From: Wurfbainia villosa
Lineage: Eukaryota > Streptophyta > Magnoliopsida > Zingiberales > Zingiberaceae
Direction of reading: 5' to 3'
NCBI GenBank assembly: GCA_025175895.1
Contig: CM045997.1
Span: 106,068,479-106,132,478 of the forward strand
DNA: 64,000 nt
The position numbers were made by a program, and so were the translations under genes. This document shows positions 45,773 through 56,620 of the stretch, one piece after another. Position 1 is the stretch's first letter; each line of letters begins with the position of its first letter. The notes beneath the pieces are model-generated. The model saw nothing but the letters and a program-made list of their open reading frames with translations. It did no database searches and was not told where the DNA came from.

Positions 45773-46380
45773 GATGGGTTTAGGGTGTGCCAATCTTGAT
45801 TGGATTGGTAGTTAACTCAACCACAATAAAGGTGGCACTTTAAGGTTACTTTCAAGGTTATGGTTACTTTGGGAATATCCTTGAGTCTTAATCTCAAAAT
45901 TTTAGGTTGTGTCAATATATATATCTTGAAAACATGAAAATCAATAAAATTGACACGATCTAGATTTAGAGGTCATAGTGTGTACCTTTGATTATTGGCA
46001 CACTTGGGAAGGTCATGTATCAAGAAATGTGTGGTTAAGATGTAAAGGTAATATCTAGAGTGATACTCAAGTGCCACACAACTTGGTGTCTTGTATTCAC
46101 CATGCTTCATATGTTTTACCATATGTTTGCATGGAATGAATGTCTAGGATAAATTACATCTCACAAAACAAGTCTTTTACCTTGATTGTGTATTTCAACA
46201 CTTAGAAAGGGTGAGATGTTAGGTTTTGGAAATCATTGAATGTTAATGTTTGCAAAAATGAAATAAAACATTAAAATACATTAACAAATACATAAATAAA
46301 AGCATAACATCAATACATTCAAAATACAAGATCTAACGTGATAAAATGGAACAATTAAGATGATAAAATCGAGATTTTAT
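45773..46380 (+). other. Spacer between gag and the second-gene module
   Basis: Non-coding and AT-rich. The first ~60 bp match the region after the minus-strand gag at 10241. Further similarity to that element fades near 46200, where the module present only in this element begins. Confidence 0.55.
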
Positions 46381-46978
46381 CACGATCGATAACATCCGAT
46401 ACGATACTACCATCACGAAAGTGCTAGCTCCATGACTCGATCGATCTAACATCACGATCGATGAGGTCCATCACGATCGATGGTATCTGCTCACCGAGGC
46501 CAAGGCCATCAATGAGTGCTCGACGAGCAGGCCGAGTGATGTGCACATCACCGATCGATGAGCAACATCACCGATCGATGATATCAGAGCACGCATGTAA
46601 GGTTCAAGATAGGATCGCCGAGAATCACCGATCACGCCGCTGTAAACCCAAGAATCAGATCACCGCTGATGCTACACATCCCGACCGATCAATCGTGTTT
46701 TTAAAACGCGAACCGCTTAGGGTTCTGGCGCTTCACGCGATTTAACGCTTTTTCCTTCTTCGGTCCGATCATCGGCCTCTCCGACCAACTCTTCCGCGCA
46801 TCAACCTTCCAAAGTCCTAGGTTTGATAAAGATATCTCTCCTCTTCCATTTTTGACCTATCTTGGAGCCCTAGTTCACGCAATTTAGGGTTTATTGCTCT
46901 TGTTCCGCTTTAGGTTCCAAGCTTTCCGCGACTTTTCCCGATCCTCAGCAACTTTTGAGTCTTCCCTCCGGCACACAC

Positions 46979-48205
46979 ATGGCGCCTAAGTAACGATTTT
47001 TCTTTCCGAGCCCTAATTTTCATTTCCATTACAATGTAGGTTTATCTAATCGCGTATTGTTGCCATTGCATATCATCACATTACATTCATAATAGGAGAG
47101 CCCGTAGGAATGATCCATCCGAGAGTGAATCTCGGTTGTACCAACCTATGTTGGTTAGGTACATAGATAGGAATTTTTTCAATAGGCATTGTAGTGACGT
47201 CGTGGAACTAATTGCATACTACAATTTGATGAAGATCGTCTTGTGCACGCATCCAATCAATGATGACCTTATTAAGGAATTCTACCAAAACCTTAAAAAG
47301 GTAGATGACGGCCCTACATACACTACTCGCGTTGCAAAACGCGATTTAGAGTTCACTCCTGCGATACTGCAGGAGTTTCTCGAGTGTAGGCCTTCAGATG
47401 ACACCTTCATCTTTTACCCTACCATGGACTTTCCTCTACCTGAGCCTTTTACCCATATCTCTATGGAGTCCATGCATGAGCATATTTTTGGTTATCCTCG
47501 TCCCACCGCCCAATTTATTTCCTATCACCGAAGCAGACTGACAATGTCCTTTACAAGGTCATTGTTGGGTGTTTTCTGCCCATTGTCACTCGGGGTCTGG
47601 CCAAGATTCGGCCTCCCCATCTCTTTCTTCTATATGCCATGCGTCATCAGTTAGACATAAACTTTGCATTGAACATTTTCCATTGCATTGACAGGCATTT
47701 CACTTCCCCGCATACAAGGGAAAGTGCATATGCCATTTGGACACATCATCACAAAGCATGGCTTGACTCGAGGCATCAACATCCATAGGGGCTCTTCGGC
47801 TATCGGAAGTGTCTAAGTGTACGATCGATATCGTCAGACTTCTCCTTAGCGGCTACGGATGGGCTGGGCCGAGATGGAGTTAGGCGCCTCGACCACCGAG
47901 CACACAGACCTCCTCCACCGGAGAGGCGAGAGGACCACGAGGATACAGAGACCATCGATGAGGATGACCAGATGTCGCCAGACACATCGGGTCCGTCCAT
48001 CGATCGTCGTGGCTGGAGTCCGATTGAGGATTACCGATCGGTGGACTCTAGGTCGCCGAGATCTTGGCAGAGGCATCTTCAGCACGACTCGATAGGATGG
48101 GAGGAGTCCGAGGCCGTGATAGCGAGCAAAGATCGCGATATGCTAGAGATGATGCGGGCTGGACTCGAGTCAAGACCTCCGCCTCCACCTCCTGCGGACG
48201 ATTAG
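46979..48205 (+). pseudogene. Second ORF, copy 1: spliced-looking, plant-transposon-protein-like domain plus coiled-coil tail
   Basis: Exon 1 (46979-46989, ATGGCGCCTAA) is followed by GTAACG and closed by CATAATAG at 47095. Joining there keeps the frame open through RARRNDPSESESR into YQPMLVRYIDRNFFNR and on to at least 47540. The N-terminal ~200 residues resemble the putative plant transposon protein domain found in many plant retroelements (from memory, not searched): FYQNLKK, LEFL, then FALNIFHC. The C-terminal part, better kept in copy 2, is Pro-rich, acidic, then coiled coil, ending PPPADD. Frame breaks after 47540 coincide with losses at CAG/CTG relative to copy 2, so true coding status is uncertain. 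Function unknown; its position between gag and 3' LTR is that of env-like genes. Confidence 0.65.
46990..47095 (+). other. Predicted 106-bp intron in the second ORF, copy 1
   Basis: It starts GTAACGATTTTTC, is T-rich, and ends CATTCATAATAG. It contains in-frame stops if not removed. The copy 2 equivalent is 51193-51298, with identical ends and length. Confidence 0.6.
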
Positions 48206-49831
48206 AGGATATTAGATTTTTTTGTGATTGTCATTTTTGTAGTGAGATTGAGCATAGCCAATCTTCTTTTTGAATGTAAAAGACAAATTTTAAGTTAAAT
48301 GAAATCTTTGCTTCTGAAAAATCTTGTGTGTATGAATGAATATTTATATAATTGTGTTGCTATCATATACCATGTCATGATATTGTTTAGGGTTACTTTA
48401 GATGTCATGTGTTCTTAGATTTCATATTATACCATGACATCATGATTATGAGCATATGCTTATTTATATCATCTCAAATGCCATAACCATTCATGCATTT
48501 AATTAAAATTGATTTAAGGACTATGACATGACTTGGAGTCCCATTTATAAGGGAATCAAGTAGAGTTGCTTTAGAAAATGCATGAAACCCTAGTTTAGAG
48601 AGAACAAAACCCACATCTCACATCTAACTGACATGTATGTGTATTTATACACCATAGATACATGTGAGATGCTAGGATATGAGCTAAGTTCAAGGTGCAT
48701 AATTTTTGCATCTAGATGAACTAAAACTCATCTAATTTTAGTTTTGGATCATTAGGAGAGCTCGTGTACAAGTCACACACATAGAGCCCAAGGATTATGG
48801 TCCAAGATAAGGTTTTGAAAACATTTTAAAATCATTTTAGAAAACTTTGGTGAAGTCTATCTTTTGATAGCAATCACCATTGATGAAGTTGATACAAAAT
48901 AGGGCCAAAACATTGAAAATTTCAATGGTTTTGAGTTTTGTATCAAATTCACTATTTTATGGGTAAAATATTTTTCAAACATTTTTCCCCCATTGTATGT
49001 GTCATAGGTATTATACGTATCAAATTTCGTGATTTTTCGATATACGTATAATTATTTATGATTTTCTGAAACTCGATTCTGATAACTGAAATTCGGATAT
49101 TTCAGTTATCAGTCGACCGATGAGTGATGGTCGATGATGAGTGTGGCAATGATCGTAGCCGACAGTCGAGTCGACTGCCAAGGCTGATTTCGGGAAAACT
49201 AAGTTTGGTTAGTCCGTGTTCAGCCATGGCAAAGGTCTCTAACCACTCCTAACCCTAGGATATGCTTTGGGAAGCATTATAAAGGGTGAAAAGCTATTGG
49301 ATATGGATTAGGAGAGTTGTTTAGGGTTTGTATCAATTCTAAGGTGTGGAAAGTTAAATGTTGAATCTCTAACCTTAGTTTTGACGGTTTCAAGTTCCCA
49401 TTGGCTTAGGGACTTCCTATGATACTGTTGGTGCAATGGTCAAGGGAGCAACCTTTAGGGGATATCCATCTTGGGATGATGGATGTGTTTTTCCTTGAAG
49501 GAGAATGTTATCAATTTGGGAAATTTATGGATTTTTAGAAACCCAATTTGGAAATTGGGAGAGTGAATAGGATTGCCTCTCTTGAGTGATATGGGACTTA
49601 TCACTAGGAAGATGGTAGGCATCCTAGGTATTTTTGGATCAAGGGGGAGATTGTAAGATCTCATTGGGACATGAGACATTGACCTCCTTGGAGAGAAAAC
49701 CTTTTTGATGTTAGTCAAAAAGGGGGAGAATGTTTGGGGGAGAACATTTGGGATAATTGGTAAAGGATTTGAGTTAGTATTCTAGCTCAATTATTTGTTT
49801 GGTTTTTGTCAAACATCAAAAAGGGGGAGAT
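48206..49831 (+). other. 3' spacer of module copy 1, ending in a polypurine tract
   Basis: No coding sequence. It matches 52420-54049 closely and, as reverse complement, parts of 8598-9960. It ends AAAAAGGGGGAGAT (49818-49831), a full polypurine tract followed by an LTR start. Confidence 0.7.
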
Positions 49832-50550
49832 TGTTGGTGCAATCGGCCCAGGTCACGACACTGTGACTCGAGTTTGGCTCGAGTGATGTTTTGATGTGTT
49901 TTGATGTTTCGACAAAAACATATGACAATATAATTGTCATGAAAAGTCCAAGTTGGACACTTGGGAAAGTCCAAGTCCTGAGTACTTGGCAAATGGAAAG
50001 TCCAACATGTGTTGGCAAGGAAAGTCCAAGCATGGGTCTTGGCATGAAAAGTCCAACATGGGTTGGCAAGGGAAAGTCCAAGCATGGTCTTGGCATTTGA
50101 GAAGTCCAAGCATGGTCTTGGCATTTGAAGTCCAAGGGGATTGATATTGGCGGCGTAAAGTCCAAGCGGTAGTCTTGGCAGCATAAGTCCAATGATTGGC
50201 GGCGTAAAGTCCAAGCGGTAGTCTTGGCAGCATAAGTCCAATGAATGGCGGCGTAAAGTCCAAGCGGAGTCTTGGCGGCGTAAGTCCAATATGCCTTGGC
50301 GGTGTAGACACCGTTAGCATGACATAGCCGACGGAAGCACCTGAAGGCTAGCGCGATGGATGAACAAGTCATGGATGACTTGGAGGGATCCGAGAGGCGT
50401 GAGGCTGATGGAGGTGACTAGAAGGCTTAGGTCTAGGCTAAGGGTGGTCTAGCAAGTATGGGGGAACCATACTTGAGTTAAAACCTCAGCCATGTGGCAC
50501 GACCGACCGAGTCAACTAGGGTTTGATCGCGGTTATGGTTTAGCAGCCGA
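49832..50550 (+). repeat. Internal partial LTR (first ~0.7 kb only)
   Basis: It begins TGTTGGTGCAATCGG and follows the 5' LTR to about GTTTAGCAG near 50545, then passes into module upstream sequence. It has no LTR 3' end, primer site or target duplication, so it is an internal duplication product and not an inserted element. Confidence 0.85.
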
Positions 50551-51181
50551 TCACCGATCGACATAGCTTATCACCGATCGATAACATCAGAGCACGATAC
50601 GATACGCCATCCGAAAGTGTTAGCTCCATGACTCGATCGATCGAACATCACGATCGATGAGGTCCATCACCGACCGATGGTATCGTTTCACCGAGGCCAA
50701 GGCCATCACGAAAGTGCTCGACGAGGCCGAGTGATGTGCACATCACGATCGATGAGCAACATCACGATCCGATGATATCAGAGCACGCTACGTAAGGTTC
50801 AAGAGCGATCGCCGAGCCGGATCACCGATCACGGCCGCAGAAACCCAGTAAATCATATCGATCACCGATCGATGCTCCACATCACGATCAATCGTGTTTT
50901 TAAAACGCCAACCGCTAGGGTTCGGCGCTTTCACGCGATTTAACGCTTTCTTCCTCCTTCGTCTCCGATCGCCGCCTCCTCTCCGACCAACTCTTCCGGC
51001 GTACCAACCTTCCAAAGTCCTAGGTTTGATAAAGATATCTCTCCTCTTCCATTTTTGACCTATCTTGGAGCCCTATTTCACGCAATTTAGGGTTTATTGC
51101 TCTTGTTCCGTTTAGGTTCCTGGTCAAGCTTTCCTGACTTTTCCTGATCCTCAAAGAACTTTGAGTCTTCCTCCGGCACAC

Positions 51182-52419
51182 ATGGCGCCTAAGTAACGAT
51201 TTTTCTTTCCGAGCCCTAATTTTCATTTCCATTACAATGTAGGTTTATCTAATCGCGTATTGTTGCCATTGCATATCATCACATTACATTCATAATAGGA
51301 GAGCCCGTAGGAATGATCCATCCGAGAGTGAATCTCGGTTGTACCAACCTATGTTGGTTAGGTACATAGATAGGAATTTTTTCAATAGGCATTGTAGTGT
51401 CGTCATGGAACTAATTGCATACTACAATTTGATGAAGATCGTCTTGTGCACGCATCCAATCAATGATGACATTATTAAGGAATTCTACCAAAACCTTAAA
51501 AAGGTAGATGACGGCCCTACATACACTACTCGCGTTGCAAAACGCGATTTAGAGTTCACTCGCGACATCACAGAGTTTCTCGAGTGTAGGCCTTCGATGA
51601 CACCTTCATCTTTACCCTACCATGGACTTTCCTCTCGAGCCTTTACCCATATCTCTACGGAGTCCATGCATGAGCATATTTTTGGTTATCCTCGCCCACG
51701 CCCGTAATTTATTTCCTATCACCGAAGTTATTCACACTGACAATGTCCTTTACAAGGTCATTGTTGGGTGTTTCGCCTATCATTCACTCTGGTCCGCCAA
51801 GATTCGCCTCCCCATCTCTTTCTTCTATATGTCATGCGCCATCGTTAGACATAAACTTTGCATTGAACATTTTCCATTGCATTGTGCACTTCACTTCGCA
51901 TAAGGGAAAGTGCATATGCCATTTGGACACATCATCATCACAGATGGCTTGACTCTGGTAGGCATCAACATCCATAGGGGCTCATGACTCTAAGTGTACG
52001 ATCAGATATCGTCAGAACTTCTCCTTAGCGAAGCTACGGATGGGCGCTGGACAGATGGAGTTGGCGCCTCGACCACCCAGGGCACACAGACAGCCTCCTC
52101 CACCGCCCAGAGAGGCGACAGAGGACCACGAGGATACAGAGACCACTGATGAGGATGACCAGATGCCAGCAGACACATCAGCGGCTGGTCCGTCAGATCG
52201 TCGTGGCCGGCTGGAGTCCAGATTTGAGGATTACCAGCAGTCGGTGGACTCTAGGCTGTCAGAGATACTGGCAGGCCAGGCATCTTTCAGCGCACGGCTC
52301 GATAGGATGGAGGAGTCCCAGGGCCGCATAGAGCAAAGATCACCGATATGCTAGAGATGATGCGGGCCTGGACTCTGAGTCAGCAGCCTCCTCCGCCGCC
52401 ACCTCCTGCGGACGATTAG
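51182..52419 (+). pseudogene. Second ORF, copy 2
   Basis: It has the same structure as copy 1: exon 1 at 51182-51192, intron 51193-51298, second exon from 51299. The frame is open to about 51560 and then disrupted. It is disrupted where copy 1 is not (for example 51563-51600, 51635 and 51700), while the tail at 52040-52345 is better preserved here: RPPRAHRQPPPPP, an acidic stretch, then a coiled coil around RLSEILAGQASFSARLDRM. The end is PPPADD. The two copies thus complement each other's breaks. Confidence 0.65.
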
Positions 52420-54049
52420 AGGATATTAGATTTTTTTGTGATTGTCATTTTTGTAGTGAGATTGAGCATAGCCAATCTCCTTTTTGAATGTAAAAGACAA
52501 ATTTTAAGTTAAATGAAATCTTTGCTTCTGAAAAATCTTGTGTGTATGAATGAATATTTATATAATTGTATTGCTATCATATACCATGTCATGACATTGT
52601 TTAGGGTTACTTTAGATGTCATGTGTTCTTAGATTTCATATTATGCCATGACATCATGATTATGAGCATATGCTTATTTATATCATCTCAAATGCCATAA
52701 TCATTCATGCATTTAATTAAAATTGATTTAAGGACTATGACATGACTTGGAGTCCCATTTATAAGGGAATCAAGTAGAGTTGCTTTAGAAAATGCATGAA
52801 ACCCTAGTTTAGGGAGAACAAAACCCACATCTCACATCTAACTGACATGTATGTGTATTTATACACCATAGATACATGTGAGATGCTAGGATATGAGCTA
52901 AGTTCAAGGTGCATAGTTTTTGCATCTAGATGAACTAAAACTCATCTAATTTTAGTTGTGGATCATTAGGAGAGCTCGTGTACAAGTCACACACATAGAG
53001 CCCAAGGATTATGGTCCAAGATAAGGTTTTGAAAACATTTTAAAATCATTTTAGAAAACCTTGGTGAAGTCTATCTTTTGATAGCAATCACCATTGATGA
53101 AGTTGATACAAAATAGGGCCAAAACATTGAAAATTTCAATGGTTTTGAGTTTTGTATCAAATTCACTATTTTATGGGTAAAATATTTTTCAAACATTTTT
53201 CCCCCATTGTATGTGTCATAGGTATTATACGTATCAAATTTCGTGATTTTTCGATATAAGTATAATTATTTATGATTTTCTGAAACTCGATTCTGATAAC
53301 TGAAATTCGGATATTTGATTATCGATCGCCTACGAGTGGCGCGATCGATGATGATAATGTGATCGGTAGTAGCAGAGTCGACTGCCAAGGCTGATTTCGG
53401 GAAAACTAAGTTTGGTTAGTCCGTGTTCAGCCATGGCAAAGGTCTCTAACCACTCCTAACCCTAGGATATGCTTTGGGAAGCATTATAAAGGGTGAAAAG
53501 CTATTGGATATGGATTAGGAGAGTTGTTTAGGGTTTGTATCAATTCTAAGGTGTGGAAAGTTCAATGTTGAATTTCTAACCTTAATTTTGATGGTTTCAA
53601 GTTCCCATTGGCTTAGGGACTTCCCAAGGACATTGTTGGTGCAATGGTCAAGGGGGAGCAAGCCCTTAGGGGGAGATATCCATCTTGGGATGATGGATGT
53701 GTTTTTCTCCTTGAAGGGGAGAATGTTATCAATTTGGGATATTTATGGATTTTTAGAAACCCAATTTGGAAATTGGGAGAGTGAATAGGATTGCCTCTCT
53801 TGAGTGATATGGGACTTATCACTAGGAAGATGGTAGGCATCCTAGGTATTTTTGGATCAAGGGGGAGATTGTAAGATCTCATTGGGACATGAGACATTGA
53901 CCTCCTTGGAGAGAAAACCTTTTTGATGTTAGTCAAAAAGGGGGAGAATGTTTGGGGGAGAACATTTGGGATAATTGGTAAAGGATTTGAGTTAGTATTC
54001 TAGCTCAATTATTTGTTTGGTTTTTGTCAAACATCAAAAAGGGGGAGAT
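52420..54049 (+). other. 3' spacer of module copy 2 with polypurine tract
   Basis: It is non-coding and nearly identical to 48206-49831 except near 53310-53390, where the copies differ around CAG/CTG positions, and near 53640-53690, where copy 1 lacks short pieces. It ends AAAAAGGGGGAGAT at 54036-54049. Confidence 0.7.
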
Positions 54050-55481
54050 TGTTGGTGCAATCGGCCCAGTCACGACACCAGACTCGAGTTTGGCTCGAGT
54101 GATGTTTTGATGTGTTTTGATGTTTCGACAAAAACATATGACAATATAATTGTCATGAAAAGTCTAAGTTGGACACTTGGGAAAGTCTAAGTCCTGAGTA
54201 CTTGGCAAATGGAAAGTCCAACATGTGTTGGCAAGGAAAGTCCAAGCATGGGTCTTGGCATGAAAAGTCCAACATGGGTTGGCAAGGGAAAGTCCAAGCA
54301 TGGTCTTGGCATTTAAGAAGTCCAAGCATGGTCTTGGCATTTGAAGTCCAAGGGGATTGATATTGGCGGCGTAAAGTCCAAGCGGTAGTCTTGGCGATAA
54401 GTCGATGATTGGCGGCGTAAAGTCCAAGCGGTAGTCTTGGCAGCATAAGTCCAATGAATGGCGGCGTAAAGTCCAAGCGGAGTCTTGGCGGCGTAAGTCC
54501 AATATGCCTTGGCGGTGTAGACACCGTTAGCATGACATAGCCGACGGAAGCACCTGAAGGCTAGCGCGATGGATGAACAAGTCATGGATGACTTGGAGGG
54601 ATCCGAGAGGCGTGAGGCTGATGGAGGTGACTAGAAGGCTTAGGTCTAGGCTAAGGGTGGTCTAGCAAGTATGGGGGAACCATACTTGAGTTAAAACCTC
54701 ATGTTTATTGCGGGTTATAGCCTAGCGATCGTATCAGGTTGGCGGTCGGTGATGCTCAGATCGTGATCGTCGATCGGTCGGTGGTGCTCGAAATCGACCG
54801 CGAGAATGGAGTCAAGACTCGACTGGTCGAGTGAGGACTCCATCAGTCGACTGATGGTCACAATCAGTCGACTGATGGTAGTTCCGTTGGACTTATCCAA
54901 CGTGGAACTAGCCGTTGTCTCACGACAACAGTGGCATCAGTCGACTGATGGTCTCGATCAGTCGACTGATAGACTTTTTCCAGCACAGGTTGAAGCTATA
55001 TATGGAGCTCGTGATGGAGGAAAAAGCAACCAGTTCTTGAGGGCTATTGGGGCGATTTGTTGGTGCAAATCAGGTCTCCAAGTGCAAGCAAGCAACCAAA
55101 CATTCAAGCAATCAAAACAAGTGTTGTAAAGTCTTTTCTTTACTTGTATTTCATATTTACATTGTATATTGCTTATATTTCATTCTTACTGTTGTAAGAT
55201 TTATTGTAAGGGGTTTCTCCGCCTCCGACTTGTGTCGAGAAGGAGTGTTTATCATTAGTGAGTGTGTGTGCATCACTAGGGCTCTTTATAGCTCGATCCG
55301 TGGAGTAGGAACCGTGCGGTTCCGAACCACGTTATATCATTGTGTTAGCTTGTTGTCTATTTCGTTATTGCTTTTATCATTATATATATTCCGCTGCGCT
55401 AACGAAATTGTAGACACAAACGAGATCGAATTACATCTTCGCTATTCACCCCCCCTCTAGCCATTCCAACGATTCCTAACA
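54050..55481 (+). repeat. 3' LTR of the 12.9-kb element (1.43 kb)
   Basis: It begins TGTTGGTGCAATCGG and ends GATTCCTAACA, followed by GGCCT. It is about 58 bp shorter than the 5' LTR. The main gap and most differences fall at 54705-54810, where CAGTCGACTG-derived sequence is lost or altered. Elsewhere the two LTRs are almost identical, so the insertion is young. Confidence 0.92.
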
Positions 55482-55486
55482 GGCCT

Positions 55487-56620
55487 TGCTGCATATCATC
55501 TCAGAGATCAGGCTGTCACTTGGTGGAAATTGCAGAAGACTCTATCCGGGGAGCGTGGGATTACTTGGGCGAGCTTTCGAGATGCTTTCTGGAGGTAGTA
55601 CTTTCCTTCGGCGTTTTCTACAGCACGTCGTCAGGAATTTCTAAGCCTGAAGCAAGGTGATCGTTCTGTTATGGAGTACAACGCAGAGTTTACCAGACTA
55701 TCAGAGTTCTGCTCTCACCTAGTAGCTCAGGATGCAGATCGGATGTACCAGTTCACCCAGGGTCTCGCTATCTATATACGGAGCCGGATGTCAGGATCTA
55801 TTATTACCTCATACAGGGAGGCACTGGACCGCGCCCTCTTCATCGAGATGACTTCCCAGCAAATTTCCAGGGAGAAGGATATCGAGAAGCGGTGACTAGA
55901 CAGCGCAAGCAGAGAACTGTGGTTCAAATCGGGGACTCAGAAGAAAGGGGAGCAAAAAGGAACTACGCGAAGTGCTGCAGAAGGGTCAGCTAGATCACAG
56001 AAGGGGAAGCGTCCAGCATCAGAGTTTTCTGGAGGATCTCAGAGTAGCCGTAAGGGCCGAGGCAGGAATGGATGCTATAAATGTGGATCTGAAAGCAACA
56101 GAGTATCAGAGTGTCCATTGGAGCAGCCAATTTGCTATTATTGCAAACAACCAGGTCATACTAGCCGTGATTGTACACTGAAGGCACAGTTGGAGTTTCC
56201 TGATAGCTCCAACAAAGGGAAGAAGTCTACCCAGCAGCGGCAGCAGAGGACAGCACCGCGGGCTCAGACATATGGACAGAGGCCGCCAGTACCTCCACCA
56301 GCTCAGTTGTACCAGATGCAGGGGGGTGCCCATACAGTGATGCCGACCGTGATCCAGTATCCTGCATCTCCGGTGATCTACTATCCGGGAGTATCCGTAA
56401 CATACGTTCTTCTACCAACTCTCGAGAGATATCTTATGCTGGCACTTCTCTCCTCGGACACAGAGCCAAATCCAAATGAGTGGAGGCACACTACTACTTC
56501 GTCAGGGATGCAGCCGACGAACATTGAGACTGGACGAGTTTTTGCCATCACTAGAGAGGAGGCACAGCGGGCTGAGGGATCAGTCATATGTGGTATGATT
56601 TCAGTTTATTCTATATATGC
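55487..56620 (+). pseudogene. Gypsy gag, C-terminal part with zinc knuckle
   Basis: It resumes the gag domain interrupted at 42581: DQAVTWWKLQK, then YNAEFTRLSEFCSHL and TQGLAIYIRSRM, the retrotransposon gag core. A TAG at 55596-55598 stands where CAG (Gln) is expected before YFP. Near 55890 the frame shifts. A CCHC knuckle CYYCKQPGHTSRDC lies at about 56130-56171. The long frame from 56118 runs on into protease. It binds the element's RNA and forms the particle. Confidence 0.82.

Larger units (their letters stand above)
46380..54720 (+). repeat. 4.2-kb tandem duplication (module plus spacer plus LTR start)
   Basis: Unit 1 covers about 46380-50570 and unit 2 about 50570-54720. Fixed points are offset by 4203 bp (second-exon frame 47136 and 51339) to 4218 bp (LTR starts 49832 and 54050). 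The join at about 50480-50580 links LTR sequence directly to module upstream sequence, in a stretch rich in CGATCG/CAGTCGACTG-like motifs. Confidence 0.88.
42582..55481 (+). mobile_element. 12.9-kb gag-only LTR element with a duplicated second-gene module, duplication GGCCT
   Basis: The order is 5' LTR (42582-44071), primer site, intact gag (44138-45772), module copy 1 with a spliced-looking ORF (46979-48205), spacer, polypurine tract and partial LTR (49832-50550), module copy 2 (51182-52419), spacer, polypurine tract, 3' LTR (54050-55481). GGCCT flanks it exactly. There is no protease, integrase, RT or RNase H, so mobilisation would need enzymes from another element. The insertion is younger than the gypsy element it interrupts. 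Confidence 0.88.

Noticed and set aside
46461..46745. 94-codon plus-strand frame upstream of the second ORF
   Set aside because: It crosses a tract of CGATCG-rich sequence that looks like damaged CAGTCGACTG repeats, is not preserved in the second copy (50650-50930), and has no recognisable domain.
49832..50550. An independent solo LTR inserted between the two module copies
   Set aside because: It has a start and polypurine tract but no LTR 3' end and no target duplication, and it lies at the edge of a 4.2-kb tandem duplication. It is an internal duplication product.
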